Positions 44,041-55,866 of a stretch of DNA of 64,000 nt are shown here, in pieces. A program made the position numbers and the translations under genes. The stretch comes from Pseudocercospora fijiensis CIRAD86. Its lineage: Eukaryota > Ascomycota > Dothideomycetes > Mycosphaerellales > Mycosphaerellaceae. The DNA lies in the NCBI RefSeq assembly GCF_000340215.1, contig NW_006921541.1, forward strand, positions 1,275,527 to 1,339,526, in the 5' to 3' direction. Position 1 is the first letter of the stretch, and each line of letters starts with the position of its first letter. Below the pieces are notes generated by a model. That model was given only the letters and a program-made list of their open reading frames with translations, was not told the origin of the DNA and searched no databases.

Positions 44041-47000
44041 AGTGTCTGTATACTAGCAACTGTAGGGCCCGCATAGGGCACCTAGAGTTGCTAGCAACTC
44101 TAACTATACCAAGCCCCGCTAAACCTAATACAAATCGTAATCTTAGTATTGCTACTATCTCTACTGTTCCTAAATTCCTTCTACATTTCCTATTCTATAT
44201 CCCCTATATTGCACAACGTCTACTAATATAGACCTATCTACGCCTAGCAGTATTAGTAACCTTAAACAGCTTCGCTAGCGAGTTTTTAACCTTATAGAAG
44301 ACATTAATACCGATACGGAAGGCTAGAAATTAATACAGAGCCTATATAGCAATTAATATAATAGGAGGTCTACTAAGAAGCTAGGCAAGCCTAGTACGGA
44401 TAGTATATACTATAAGAAGATATACTACTATTATATAGAAAGGTAGCGCCGTAATAAGCTAAATCGAGAAATAGTAGGTATTAAGGATAGAAGAGCCTTT
44501 AAACCGCTAGAAGAGGAGTGCTCTATTAGCTTTGTTACAATAGTAGAATACCGCTAGAACGAGGCTACTAGAAAGGTTAGTATTCGTCGTTATATAACCG
44601 CTAATATATACATCTATAATCTCGACCTTCTTAATAGCCGCAAGGTCTATTAACTAGTTAAAGATAAGGTTAAGAAGCAAATAGACTACTCGCTATAGGC
44701 GAGGCGGACGTACGACGCTATTAATAGCTAATATAGACCTAATCTCGGTATCCCTTATCTCGATATCGGTTTACTGTATAATGCCGCTAAGAAGTCGCCC
44801 TATTATAACTAAGACAAGCGGTTTACAATGCCGGCCGAACGAGACGATCCTAAGCTTTAATTATAGGGTGTTATAGCGGTAGCAAAAGAGTATAGATTGT
44901 ATTATTAATTATTTAGTGTCTTAATAAAGGATAGTATTAGGAGAGGCTTCGTATAGGCTATAGAAGAAGGCATTAAGCTACTAAAGAAGTATAGCAAATT
45001 AATACTGCTAGACGATACGTACGAAGTCAACTAAATAGACTAGAAGTTGTTTAATATCCTTATTTCTAACGACAATATACGCTAGCGTCTAGTAGTATAT
45101 ATATTGCTTAAAAGCAAGTATAGTTAGGTCTATACGCAGGCACTACATTATCTAGCTTCTTAGGCTAACTATAGTAAACCTAGTAGTTAGTTGTTACAAT
45201 ATACTATTACTAATAACTCGGCTTTAGAACAGATAGCAATCCGAGAGATATTTCTACTAGTTAGGACCTATCTTTATATACGGCACTTACTACAGACTAT
45301 TCGCCGCAAATTTCTACTTAAAAGTCGATACAAGGCGGTCTATAAGAAGCTAGTTTAGGTGTCGTTGTATATAGAGACTAATAAGGAGGTTAAGGTTAGA
45401 ATACAATAGGCTATTAACGTTCTGCCGGACGGCTAGAACGACGAGTTGTACTCGTATTTGTTACGAGAATAGTCCGCTAAGTACGCCTAGATACAGACAG
45501 TTAAGGAACGGAGGAGCAACCCCTTATTAATACGTATAAGACTACTATAACTGCTATAACCTCCTCTTCTAAGTGTAATTGCTAACTGTCGTTACTTAGG
45601 CGCGTATAACTAGTCTAGTCGAGGCGTACTACGCCGATTTTAAGAGCAATACTAAGTCGATTAAGGCTAACTTCTCGCTCGCCGGCACTCTTATATATAT
45701 ACTAGAGATTAATAAGAGATAGTATAATAATACGAAGAAGGAGGCGGTAAAGGATAACCTACTTCCTATATTTACTAGATTAAATAGCAGTAGTAAGCGC
45801 TTCTGCGAGTTGCTATACTGTCTTAAAACCGCTATTGCTAAGCAATATCGACTCGCTTAGAAGCGCGCTTATGCCGGGCTTCTAAATTAGACATAATATT
45901 AACTATAACTCGATAACTAACTCCCCGATATATACTAGTGCTTCTTCTAGAAGCAGTAGTACTAACCGTATCGGTATATTTAGTATAATTAAGAGATATT
46001 AGGCAATAGCATAACGGCTAGATAGGTAGATTGCTATATTAACCGTTTCTTCGACCCTAATAGCTTTAATAGCGATATTAACTCGCCGAAGACTTATAGC
46101 GAGTAGCTCGTAGATAATAATAACCTATACGAAGACGATAAGGCCGAGGAAGTTAACGCTATTACTAGCACTATATTAAAGGACCGTTACCTACTAATTC
46201 GTAGCCTTATCGAGAATATTACTTACGACTATTATTAGAAGATTAAGAAGGCGGAAACAGTAGTACCGGCGTATCTATTATTAACCTATCGAGACGACAT
46301 TACTAAGCAGTATTACACTAAATATATACGCCTATCGGCGGCAGCAGAGCTACTATAATAGCTCTAGCAATATTAATAGTAACACGACGATAGCATATTG
46401 TTTGCTATTTAATAGGCGTAGGTTAATATAGGCGTAGGCGCCTTACTATTAATCTACTACTACTACTACTAGCAATAACAACCTTACTAAGTATAATAAC
46501 CGTAATAGGTAAGGGACCTATTCGCGCTAGGCGAGGGCACTTAACGCGTATTAGAGTATATAGCGACTAGTCTCTATACTAATTAGTATAGATATAGTTA
46601 CTAACCTCCTCCGCTTTCCTTCTAGCAACCTCCGCCGTCGCTATTTAAACCTACGTAGGTTACTAACTCGGTACTTTAGAATACGTACGCCGTAGGCGAT
46701 AGCACCTATTAATATAATATACCTTCTTTAAACGACGGCAGTTTAATAGACGTTATATACTATGTCCTTTACTAATAGTAACTTCTATATACGCCTACTA
46801 TACTAAGCGGTCTTCGTTACTTAATAATCGCCGCTTATATACCTATACCGTAGCCGTTAAACCTCCGATAATATATACTATAATAGTCGCTAATCGATAT
46901 ATTATAACTAAGTTATAAGGAAGCGTCTATCTTTATTAGAGACCGCCGATTTCTATTAAAAGAACAGTAACGAGTATTTAATAGTAGGACTTTTAGTAGC

Positions 47001-47294
47001 GGTAGCGGCAGTAGACATAGTAGCGGTAGATATAGCGGCAATAGATAATAAGGGTAAGAGCAAGTAGATATACCTCGAATTTAGCGTAACGGCTATACTA
47101 TATATTAACTTTAGCTTTATTAAGTTATCGCTAGTAACCTTAGTAGAAATTACTATATTTCTAAAGCCCTTTAGAATTTAAAGCATATTTTAACTAAATT
47201 TATTAGGGGAGTTGCTAGCAACTCGAGGTTAGGGGTAGGATAGGGGTAAAAGTAGGTCGAGCTAATTAGCGCGAGTTGCTAATATATAGACACC
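44041..47294 (+). mobile_element. Mutator-like element (MULE), 3254 bp, with TSD
   Basis: Terminal repeats of 21 bp at 44041-44061 and 47274-47294: left AGTGTCTGTATACTAGCAAC, right (reverse complement) GGTGTCTATATATTAGCAAC. They differ by three transitions. The flanks carry the direct repeat TGTTTATATA at 44031-44040 and 47295-47304, which fits the 9-10 bp duplication of Mutator elements. A second inverted motif, the palindrome AGTTGCTAGCAACT, sits inside each end (about 44088 and 47212). The interior holds a RIP-destroyed MULE transposase. Confidence 0.8.
44260..46900 (+). pseudogene. RIP-destroyed MULE transposase
   Basis: Reading TAG/TAA as Gln/Trp shows GVIAVAKEYRLYY.LFSVLIK and AIEEGIKLLKKYSKLILLDD near 44870-45010. 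The DDE-type core continues LLDDTYEVN (45003-45032) and NILISNDNIR.RLVVYILLK. YTITNNSALEQIAIREIFLL near 45200 corresponds to the second catalytic Asp region (here Asn after mutation, or shifted). Family knowledge: MULE transposases cut and paste with 9-10 bp duplications, in agreement with the flanks. The part after about 45600 is less clear. Confidence 0.65.
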
Positions 47295-48302
47295 TGTTTA
47301 TATAGCCTTAGCAGGTTAGGTACGTAATCAACCTGTATAGTGGCCCGTGCTTAGCGTATCCTCCAGGTATCCTAATCAGAAACAAGTTAATACGCGTTGC
47401 TTACAGTATATATGCTTGTGTTCATACGCCTGCTGAAGGACAGACCCGTGTTCATAGTGTTCATAAGCATGTGACCAGTCACCACAGTGCGTGAGTGGGG
47501 ACCTAAATCACTAGCCACACCATCGGAAGGCTATTTTACCAAACCGAGTTCGATTGGAATCAGCCTCGTGGATAAGGATTCGAGGATTCGACTGGTACTG
47601 TAGGTCAGCGTACAGAGTTTCGTTTCAGAAAGTGGCAGGCGGCAGCGCAGAGCCCCGATGCCAGAGATCGCCAAAAGGCTGTGCAGTGTGCTTGTGCTGC
47701 AGTCGGGCACATGTCGCCGTTGCGGCCGAGTGTGTGAGCCAAGCCGCTGGCCGAAAGGGTTGGCCATGCTCGAGCGGAGGCCACGACTTCAGCCGCACTC
47801 TCATCATGATTCTTCTGCTTGTGGTATTCGCTATTCGCGATGCGGCGTGGCTCCCGGTACTGCAAACGGCTCCTGCACTTTGGCATTGCACACAAGGAGC
47901 ATAAGCTTCTTCATCCGCAACACGATGGCGCGCCTTGCCTTGGAATCCATCGTCTGCCCCCAGAGAAGGTCGGATGTGGTGCCGAGAGGCGTGTGCCTGA
48001 TTGGCCGCCAAAATGGATTCATTGGAATGGTGGCAGGGAGTCAGGAGGCGGTCGGGCAATGTAGGCCGGTGGTGTGCTCTGCTGACCCGACCAAGCAGAG
48101 GCATTGTACGACGCCACACAGCTGCAGCAGCGCAATCATCACGCCGGACTGCGCGCGGCGACCGGTGAAATTACATAGAATACTGACCAAGTGGCATAGC
48201 GCTCGCTATGCTGGCCAGTCGGACTTGGGCCGGTGGAGAGAACAGCTTTGCTCGAATCCAGTTGGACGTGGTGAGCAAACTCCATTATTGTGCGCTTGGC
48301 AG

Positions 48303-48334
48303 CGGTCGGTGGTCGGTGGTCGGTGGTCGGTGGG
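48303..48334 (+). repeat. 7 bp tandem repeat GGTCGGT
   Basis: About four and a half copies of GGTCGGT in the upstream region of the C2H2 gene. Confidence 0.85.
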
Positions 48335-48495
48335 CCATGGGCCAAATGATTCTATTGCGTGTGCGTTCGTGCGCGACTCGGTATGGACCGACGTAGAGGC
48401 TAAAGGATATGCTTTCTATTCCCTGCACGGGCCCGAAATGCCACTGAGGGCAGCGTTTGGCAGTGCTGATGGAGCGGCTGCGCATGGTGCTGCTG

Positions 48496-48530
48496 CGATG
48501 CGATGCGATGCGATGCGCTGCGATGCGCTG
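48496..48530 (+). repeat. 5 bp tandem repeat GATGC
   Basis: Seven near-perfect copies of GATGC/GCTGC. Confidence 0.85.
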
Positions 48531-48878
48531 CTGGCGTGAGGGCATGTTCTTGATCTCCAGGAGGGCAGATCGCTGGTGGCGCTCTTGACTGGACGAGCGC
48601 GCTCGCTCTGCCGCAGCTGTTGACGGCCCCCAGCCCAGCCCCAGCCCCAGCCCCAGCCGTACCAGTACCAGCATATCCCCCATTGACCCATTGACCGCCC
48701 AATCTCCTCCATCTCCACCGCGACTGCGCGCCGACACTGCACTGGACGGGTGCTGCTGATGTGACCGCACATGTGTCTGGTCAGTGGTCACCTGCAGTCA
48801 TCTCATCTCGGCCGGCTGATGCTGCGAATGCAAATGGCAGCCTCCACGCCGCACACGCACACGCAGAATCGCGGTCCG

Positions 48879-48936
48879 CATACCGTATCGCATACCGTAT
48901 CGCATACCGTATCGCATCGCGCATCGCGCATCGCAG
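48879..48936 (+). repeat. 12 bp tandem repeat CATACCGTATCG
   Basis: Three perfect copies of CATACCGTATCG followed by degenerate CATCGCG units. Confidence 0.85.
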
Positions 48937-49443
48937 GCAGGCAGATGCGCATCCACATCCACACGACTCATCCCCTCCGTCCGTCGTCATGGAGCATGAG
49001 ACGTGCCAAAGCTTGATACTACACTCTAGTATGCGCGCCTGTCACCCAGCGCACTGTCCACGCTCGTGCCAGGTGCCAGCGCCAGCGCCAGCGTCCCGTT
49101 TACCGACCCTGGGCCCATCTCTTCAACGTGAGGGACCAGGGTCGGAATCCTTCGCTCCAAGCCAAGCACAGAGCCGCTAGCACTGTCGAGGATAGCATGT
49201 GTTGGTGCTGGTGTGCCTTTATTACAACGCTGCAACGCTCGCTCTGCTCTACAGCCCCAAGAAGGCGCAGGCGCACGCGTCGATGCGTATTTCTGGTGTC
49301 AGGACGATCATATCTCTAACGCAGGCCCTAGCCATCATATGCTTTGACATCTTCTCCCGACCATGCGACGTGACCTTTAAAGCAGAAAGCATTCCTTCCG
49401 GTTGGCCTGACCCGATTCATTTTGATCATCATCTTGATTGACC

Positions 49444-50905
49444 ATGCACTCACCATCTCTCCAGTCTACTACCACCAACCCACACTCCCACCGAGCCCCA
49501 TCTCACACATCCTTCTCTGCGCAGCTATCGACGCTCAATAATCGCGGTGCAATCCAGAAACGGACCAACGACACCGATCGCACTCGATCCATCTCCGTCT
49601 CGCGAGCTGACCGTCTGTATCGCCTTGCTGCCGAACAACAGGCCAACTTCGAACATCCCATTCCATCAACAGCTGGAGGCATCCAGTGGATCACTCCTCA
49701 GCACTCACCCCAACCCCAGCCCTTCACCTCCGAGCAACTCATCGAGCCCTTCCCACACTGGACCGCGCCGACTCCCCCTCGTTCGGATTCCGGCATTCCT
49801 ACCCTTTCGGTCGACGCGAACGACGAACCTGTGACCACTGCTATCAGCGTTGCTCCTGAGTTCGCGTTTGAGCAACCCTCTGCATCATCTGCGGAAATGA
49901 GGTGCGTCACGGCATATGTAATCACTTGACGCTGGCGCGGAATTAAGCTCATGACTGTGCAGCTCGTTAGGCTTCCTGCTTCCATCCACCTACGGAGGCG
50001 CGCCATACGAATCCGAAAATAGCAGTACGTATCTTCCTTCGCACTTTCCTCCACGTTCTGTCGCTCACACTACTGTACAGACTACGCCATGGATCAGAAC
50101 CAGTATATTCCACCGATGCGCATGTCGCAACCTACCACGACCAGTGGTACTTCTGCATATGCCCAGACTTCATCTTCTAGCCCTGCACTGTATCAAAGCC
50201 GAACGTCTGATGCATCAAGCGCACGGCGACACTCTGAGATGCCAGCTGCCAGTGCATCGCCATATGATCAAAGCTACCGTCGAGTAAGCAACCCTTACGA
50301 GGGGGGCTACTCCATGCCTCCCAGCCAAAACATTCCGTCGATTAGTGGCTTGACGCAAAGCCCGTTACCTTCCCCAGGAATGCACCAGACGTCTGCAGCG
50401 CAGATGATGCCACAATATGACACTAGCAACATGTCAAGGTCCGTTCTTTCGATCCCAGGAGCTTGTTCATCCTGCGACGGCACATGGCTAACGTGACTTT
50501 AGATCTCCAAACATGTACCAGTCAAACCCGTACGGACAGTCATATACGACAGCGCCTGCCAACCCACAGATGTACGCGCCAAGTCAGCAACAGAACATGT
50601 CATACCCTCCACCTTTCGTGGGCAGCAGCGTGAACGAGATGACCAAGCCGCCTATGGGCGGCACTGATTCTTCGATACGAGTACTCAACCAACGACCGAA
50701 GCCCCAATGTTGGGAACACGGATGCAACGGTCGACAATTCTCCACATTCAGCAACCTCCTACGACACCAAAGAGAAAAGTCTGGCACCGCCTCGAAATCG
50801 TATTGTCCGAAGTGCGGGGCAGAGTTCACTCGAACGACGGCGAGAAACGGTCACCTCGCGCACGACAAGTGTACAAAGCAGCGACGCCCCTCGGATGGAA
50901 AGTGA
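49444..50905 (+). CDS. C2H2-type zinc-finger transcription factor
   Basis: Four exons: 49444-49901, 49963-50024, 50081-50438 and 50503-50905, giving 426 residues. Introns are 61, 56 and 64 nt, each GT-AG (GTGCGT, GTACGT, GTCCGT donors). The joins are frame-consistent and give [38 protein letters not shown] and [13 protein letters not shown]. The N-terminal ~340 residues are Ser/Pro/Gln/Tyr-rich and probably disordered, activation-domain-like. The C-terminus holds two fingers: [20 protein letters not shown], whose second His is not obvious, and [20 protein letters not shown] with HDKC completing a C2HC/C2H2 site. A basic tail KQRRPSDGK ends it. Family knowledge points to a nuclear DNA-binding regulator; targets are unknown. 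The start is the first ATG of the frame, as the open frame begins six bases before it. Confidence 0.8.
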
Positions 50906-50935
50906 TGATGATGATGATGATGATGATAATGATGA
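50903..50935 (+). repeat. (TGA)n run forming eleven consecutive in-frame stops
   Basis: The stop codon of the C2H2 gene opens a trinucleotide run. In frame it reads eight TGA codons, then TAA, TGA, TGA. Confidence 0.95.
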
Positions 50936-52439
50936 TTACGGCAGCATGGGAAAGGCTTTTTATGAAAACAGATGGACAAGGATTTTTGAAATTTTGCATT
51001 ATACTGGCGCGTTTTCTAGATTCCTTCTTCGATTATACCCTCGTTGGGCGCCTGTGTTGTGTACTACTGCGAGGGAATGCATGACCGCTTCACCACACGC
51101 CTACCACACGTGGGAAGCAGGGAGCGAGAGCGAACAGTGTGCGTGTAAAATCGGGAGGCTTTTCCCCGAAAGATGGCGGAAAGCATGATGAATTCATTCT
51201 TCCCTTCTTCGGCACCGAGAGTCGAGTCTTTTTTTTCTTGTTTGGCTTTTTTCGCCTATTATTCTCACATCTCGGCCAACAAAGTTCCAGTTCGACTACT
51301 ACTGTACAAAAAATAGCGACTGAGGGCTCACCGCAGATCGTAGACGGTATAGGCAGCCAAGTTCGCGAGAGGTTGACACCGGCACGCGCTACGACCCAGT
51401 CGACCCAGTCGGCGAACTCATTCTCAGCCCGACTGGCTCGAGCATCCATGCTTGCTTAGCCTTAGCGCTGGTCTCGTATGCCACCTCTGACCGGTGCACG
51501 GCGCTCGTTGCTTGCTTACAAAGGCTATAAGGTAAACGAAACGGGGATTCTTGGAACGGCGACAGTGTGGAACTGGAACGGCGATTGCAGCTCCGGTCTC
51601 GTGTTGCGTGCGGCTTGGAGCGGGATTATTGTTTGCGAGTGCGAGCGAGCGAGCGAGCGCCGCTGATGTGATTGATGGTCATGCAGTACGGACCTCGCTT
51701 CGCTTCGTAATAACATCACGGGTGGGTGTAGGCCGACGGTCGTTTGTCAGGCAGGTGAATGAATGAATGAATTGTAATGTAATATTAGTTAGTACCAATC
51801 AGGGATTTTTGTCTTCCATTTATTCCTGCACAGTTGATGGTCGCACAACTTTCAGCCCACTAGATCTGCAGGATAGCGGCAGGAGTCGCGCTATGAATCG
51901 AATCCATCGACACACGTTTGCCATGTGTTTGGATTCTTCTGGAGATAGAGGATTGCCGTACCTTTTTTGTTTCCTTTTTTTACGCCGACCCGGCTCCTAC
52001 GTCGTTTGGCGCGGTGTTGTATGTAATGCCTGTACATGTAGATTGTGGGCCTACGATCTCGTACTACTGTAGCGTGTAGGGTGTCTTACGTCCCACTTCG
52101 CGCTCAGGGTTCGAGAATATCACGTTGATTCACAAGTGGCAGTGTATGCGAGATGATGTTCTTGGCTACATTTCTTGCGCACCAGGTGAAGTCCCACTTT
52201 CGGGCCAGGTTGGTGCGTCTTCCCACCGGTGAAGGTTTTTGGTTTAGACTTAGCAGCAGTATACCTTGTTCAGACCTTGTTCTGCTCACTGAGGGTTGGC
52301 TTTTACCTGTCACTCGGCCGCGGGGAAGCCTGCGAGTGCTAAGCAGCTTACCGCCACCAATTTTGTTAGGCACTTTGCTCGTAGAATAGTATATCTTCCT
52401 CCCTTCTACGTACCTACGTATATAGTGCATTTTGAAGCC
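50936..52439. other. 3' flank of C2H2 gene up to the next transposon block
   Basis: About 1.5 kb with short unsupported frames, small GAGC and GAAT tetranucleotide runs (about 51645-51660 and 51757-51772) and no recognisable gene. Composition is normal until about 52390-52440, where TpA-rich RIP-mutated sequence begins. Confidence 0.45.
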
Positions 52440-53560
52440 AAAGTTGTCGCTATAAAGTAGTAGTATAGCCGTTTCCGAGGTATTACGAGGTAAAGAATGC
52501 GACTAGGTAAAGAGCTTAGCGTAGAACACTAAGAGTTACTAAAGGACTGCTTTGCGTAAGGCAAAGATGTCTATTAAACTATAGAGACAAGTCGACTGCC
52601 TATCTATAGGCGTACGGTATATAGAGCCCTCGATAACTAGCGGTTATTTAGCGAGATCTACCCTCCTCGTATTACAAAGCGAGGCCGTAAGACTATTCTT
52701 AACAATAAGCAAGAGATATTTATTAAGGCGTTATTATCTAACCGACCGGACTCGTACTTCGTAGAGGTAATATAGGCGCTTATCGACGAGTAGCCGGAGC
52801 TTTAAGAGGTATTAAAATATACGCATTTATCGAGTGTCTTAAAGCGGCGTAGTTAGAGGCGTAAATCGGTATAAAGGAAGGCGAAGGAGCGCAACCTATT
52901 ACTAAGGGCTCTATAGATGTTTAGGTACGCTAAATAGCCGGTAGATAGGCTAATATTTATCGACGAGACTGCCTATAATTAGAAGACTAGTTAGCGGAAG
53001 TATAGATAGTCTCCGAAGGGCATTGATTATAGAGACTTCCGGTACGCGTAGCGAGAAGTAAGGTAGTCTATACTGCCCGCTTTTACTATTAATAGCTATC
53101 TGCCTTATACGATTAGTCGATAAGGCTCGATAACTCGAGAGATCTTCGTCGCTTAGTTAACTAAATAGGTAATGCCTTACCTCGAAGGCTATCCGCCGAT
53201 AATCTTTGTAATAGATAATACTAGTATCTACTATAGCTCGGAGGTAAGGGAGGCGATATTGTTAGCTAGTTACTAACTCGAATACCTACCTCCGTACTTA
53301 CCGGATTTGAATCCTATCGAACAGACCTTTAACTGCTTAAAGTGCTATATTAAGAGGCACATTCGAGACGCAGAATGCTTCTCAAACTTCGGCGACTTCT
53401 TATATTATTGCCTATAGCGATATTAAGGGCCGAGGGCGTAGAAACTCTTCGAATATGCCGGATATAACGTCTACTGCCTAGATTTCGCGTTTTCTAAAGA
53501 GGGCTTCGTTAGTGCCGCCGGCTACGTATAAGATCTAATAGGTCTCGATCCGGAAGAGTC
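52440..53560 (+). pseudogene. RIP-destroyed Tc1/mariner-like (IS630-type) transposase
   Basis: Plus-strand ghost frame with TAG/TAA as Gln/Trp: RGRKTILNNKQEIFIKALLS near 52680. The first catalytic Asp lies in LIFIDETAYN (52950-52980). The second is in PPIIFVIDNTSIYYSSEVRE near 53190-53240, and the Glu is in EYLPPYLPDLNPIEQTFNCL (53280-53340). This DET ... DN ... PDLNPIE order is diagnostic of the IS630-Tc1-mariner superfamily. The N-terminal HTH part is blurred. TIRs and TA target duplications were not found, so element borders are unknown. Confidence 0.7.
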
Positions 53561-53889
53561 TGCCTAGTATAACTAGTGTCTTTATACGCCGCCGGCGTCG
53601 ATTAGTAAGTAGATTAAGGATGTAGATAGCGACGAAGAATCTGAAGAAGAATAGGAGTAATAATATAACGTAGCGGCAGAATGCGCTAGTACGACTAGCG
53701 CGCTCGAGCCCGAGAAGTATTGTAAATGTTCGAATTCTAGGCTTTTATATAAAGATAAAATCTTAATACACAACGCAATACAATACTAGATATTTAACAT
53801 ATAGAATATGTTTAGTCTAATTAGTCCGCGCCTGCAATAATTATAAAAAATAATAGTGTAAACGTTATACAGCACTGCGAGAAGTAGAG
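53561..53889. other. AT-rich spacer in third transposon block
   Basis: RIP-mutated sequence between two ghost frames pointing toward each other. No repeat or end structure was recognised. Confidence 0.35.
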
Positions 53890-55660
53890 CCTAAATTCGT
53901 ACTTTATATAGTATCCTTAGCTCCGGCTAGCTCCGCCGCTATAATCTTATCGGCTTTTAGTATTAGGAACTTCTCGATTGCTTCCTTTATTCTATACCGC
54001 ATACTCGCCTTTGTTTTAAACTCTTCCTACTATTGTTTCTTGCTTATATTAGCGATAGTAACTAGGTCGAAGTCCTCGTCGATATAGGTCTTCTATATAG
54101 CTCGCATTTCCGCCGAGTCGTGAAATAGCGGTGTCTCGAGTGCCTACTAGAAGAATCCGACCCTTAGCTCCTTACCCTCCTTTAAACCCTCCGGTAGTAC
54201 TATCGGCAACGATATATCCTTTATAAGACCTAGTCTTAGCAAGGTACGAGCTAGTATCTTCGAAGGAGTCGTAGGAGTGAATCTAGGTCCTATAGCTGCT
54301 TAGAAACTAGCCGCTACTTTGTCTCCGAAGATAATATTAATAGGAGCCTAGACCTTCGGGCGGGCTTCTAAAGCCTCGCTATAACCGCTAGCAACGCCCT
54401 TCTTCTTTAACTAATTAGCGACCTTCTTAGCTATATCTCTCTCGAAGTGTAGCTTAATTATTATAATAAGGACCTCTATATACATCGGATCGCTAAATTT
54501 CTACTAGCCTTAAGCGATTAATCTTACTAGCAATTTAATTACTTCGGAGGTTATAAGCTAGTGCTTATTAGGCACGTCTTGCTTGTCCGGATTGCGCTAG
54601 TAGTAGGTCTTAGGTCCTTTAATCTTAACGTTACGACAAGTGCTAAGATTATACGCAAAGTAAGCTCGAATATTAATCTCGAAGTTACTCTTCTCGTTTA
54701 GTTCTATTACTTGAACGTTAGCGAGAGCGGCTTACTACTAACCTAGCGTCTTGCTAAGAGGTCTCTTGCTAGTAGCCGTGCCTTGCCTCTACGCTAAGCT
54801 AACTAGACCTGCGCTAATAGGCCTTGGTTTAGTATAGAAGAATATATTAAGTTGAGGGTTAGTTAGCAACTCCTCGTCGATCTAGTAACCGAGACAGTTA
54901 AGGGCACGGCTATAAGCCTTGTCTTCTTCCGCAGCCTTATTATTATTATTATTAAATAGTTGCAGCTAGGTCCCTTAATAATAATCCTTCTCTTTAACCC
55001 CTTTATAATAAGCCGACAAAGTTACCTTTAAACAGCGCTCTAAGCTATACTTCTCGGTTACTTTGCCTGCCTATTTGTATCTATTCTAACCCTCGGCTAG
55101 ATCCGTAACGTCGAAGACATTACGCTTTAAGGCAACCTACCTATCTTCTTTAGTCTTCTTCGTAGTGTCTATAAGGTACTAGCAACCTCTATAGTCTATT
55201 AAAACGAGGCCCTTCTTATTAGTAAGCCGCTCTCGAATGTAGCTCTCGGGCGTAAGAGCTATATTACTACGACCGAGAGCCTTTAATCTTCTAGTTGCAG
55301 AAGAAGACTAAGACTCGAAGGACGTCGTTATAGAGCCGCCTATCTTACCGCCTATCTTACCGCTAACGTTACTAGCTACCTCTTTAAGCGAGTTAAGCAC
55401 TGCTTGTTCCTTAGTACCGGAAGCCGTAGTGCCCGCAGTAGAGCTATTATTTACTCTATCGATTAGCGGTGCGGATTTAGCCGTAGGCTTCTTCCTAGCC
55501 GGATTAGCTATCGGCGGCGGCGTAATTAGCTTCTTAAGCGTCTTTAAAACAGGCTTCTTCTTAACCGTAGCGGTCACCTTAGTTAGACTCGTGTCTAGTC
55601 GCTTAGGAGCCTTGCCGGCAGTTGAGCGAGTCGTACGACCTTCTATTAATGCTTAGCGGC
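53890..55660 (-). pseudogene. RIP-mutated minus-strand frame, family unknown
   Basis: The minus strand reads like protein when TAG/TAA are taken as Gln/Trp: SITTSFES at the end of an 89-codon intact run (55577-55308), then RERLTNKKGLVLID.RGC.YL, VALKRNVFDVTDLAEG, GKVTEKYSLERCLKVTLSAY, NFEINIRAYFAYNLSTCRNV, KLLVRLIA.G and IANISKK. The start is Lys/Pro/Ala-rich and probably disordered. I recognise no transposase motif. It may be the second gene of an element shared with the mariner-like frame or a captured host gene. The uninterrupted 89-codon part probably has few Gln/Trp codons rather than being preserved by selection. Confidence 0.4.
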
Positions 55661-55866
55661 TTGCGGAATACCCTCGTTCTTAACCCTAATCGATACCTCG
55701 GCGTAGGTTTAGATAAATTGGAACTATTGGCGCTATTCTATATAGTCTTAAGAGCATCTACACACTAAGTTTACTAAGAGAGCTGCTCTTAGCACCCCTA
55801 AAGCGTATTCTCGAAGATCGCGGCTCTGCGGACCGAGAGTAATAGGTAAAAGCCAACCCTTAGTTA

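Larger units (their letters stand above)
47305..49443. other. 2.1 kb GC-rich region upstream of C2H2 gene
   Basis: Base composition returns sharply to GC-rich after the MULE. Overlapping long frames on both strands (for example plus 47658-48539) share no motif and are explained by GC-rich low-complexity sequence. It contains several short tandem repeats and probably the promoter and a long 5' leader of the C2H2 gene. No gene is claimed. Confidence 0.5.

Noticed and set aside
47658..48539. 293-codon open frame on the plus strand
   Set aside because: It lies in GC-rich low-complexity DNA with equally long frames on the other strand. There is no domain, the codon use is odd, and its end is built from the GATGC repeat.
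50895..51188. Frame starting with a poly-Asp tract behind the C2H2 gene
   Set aside because: The Asp run is the TGA microsatellite read in another frame; no domain follows.
53890..55660. Functional gene surviving within the third island
   Set aside because: The 89-codon stretch is stop-free, but the continuation holds many TAG/TAA stops, so the whole frame is dead.
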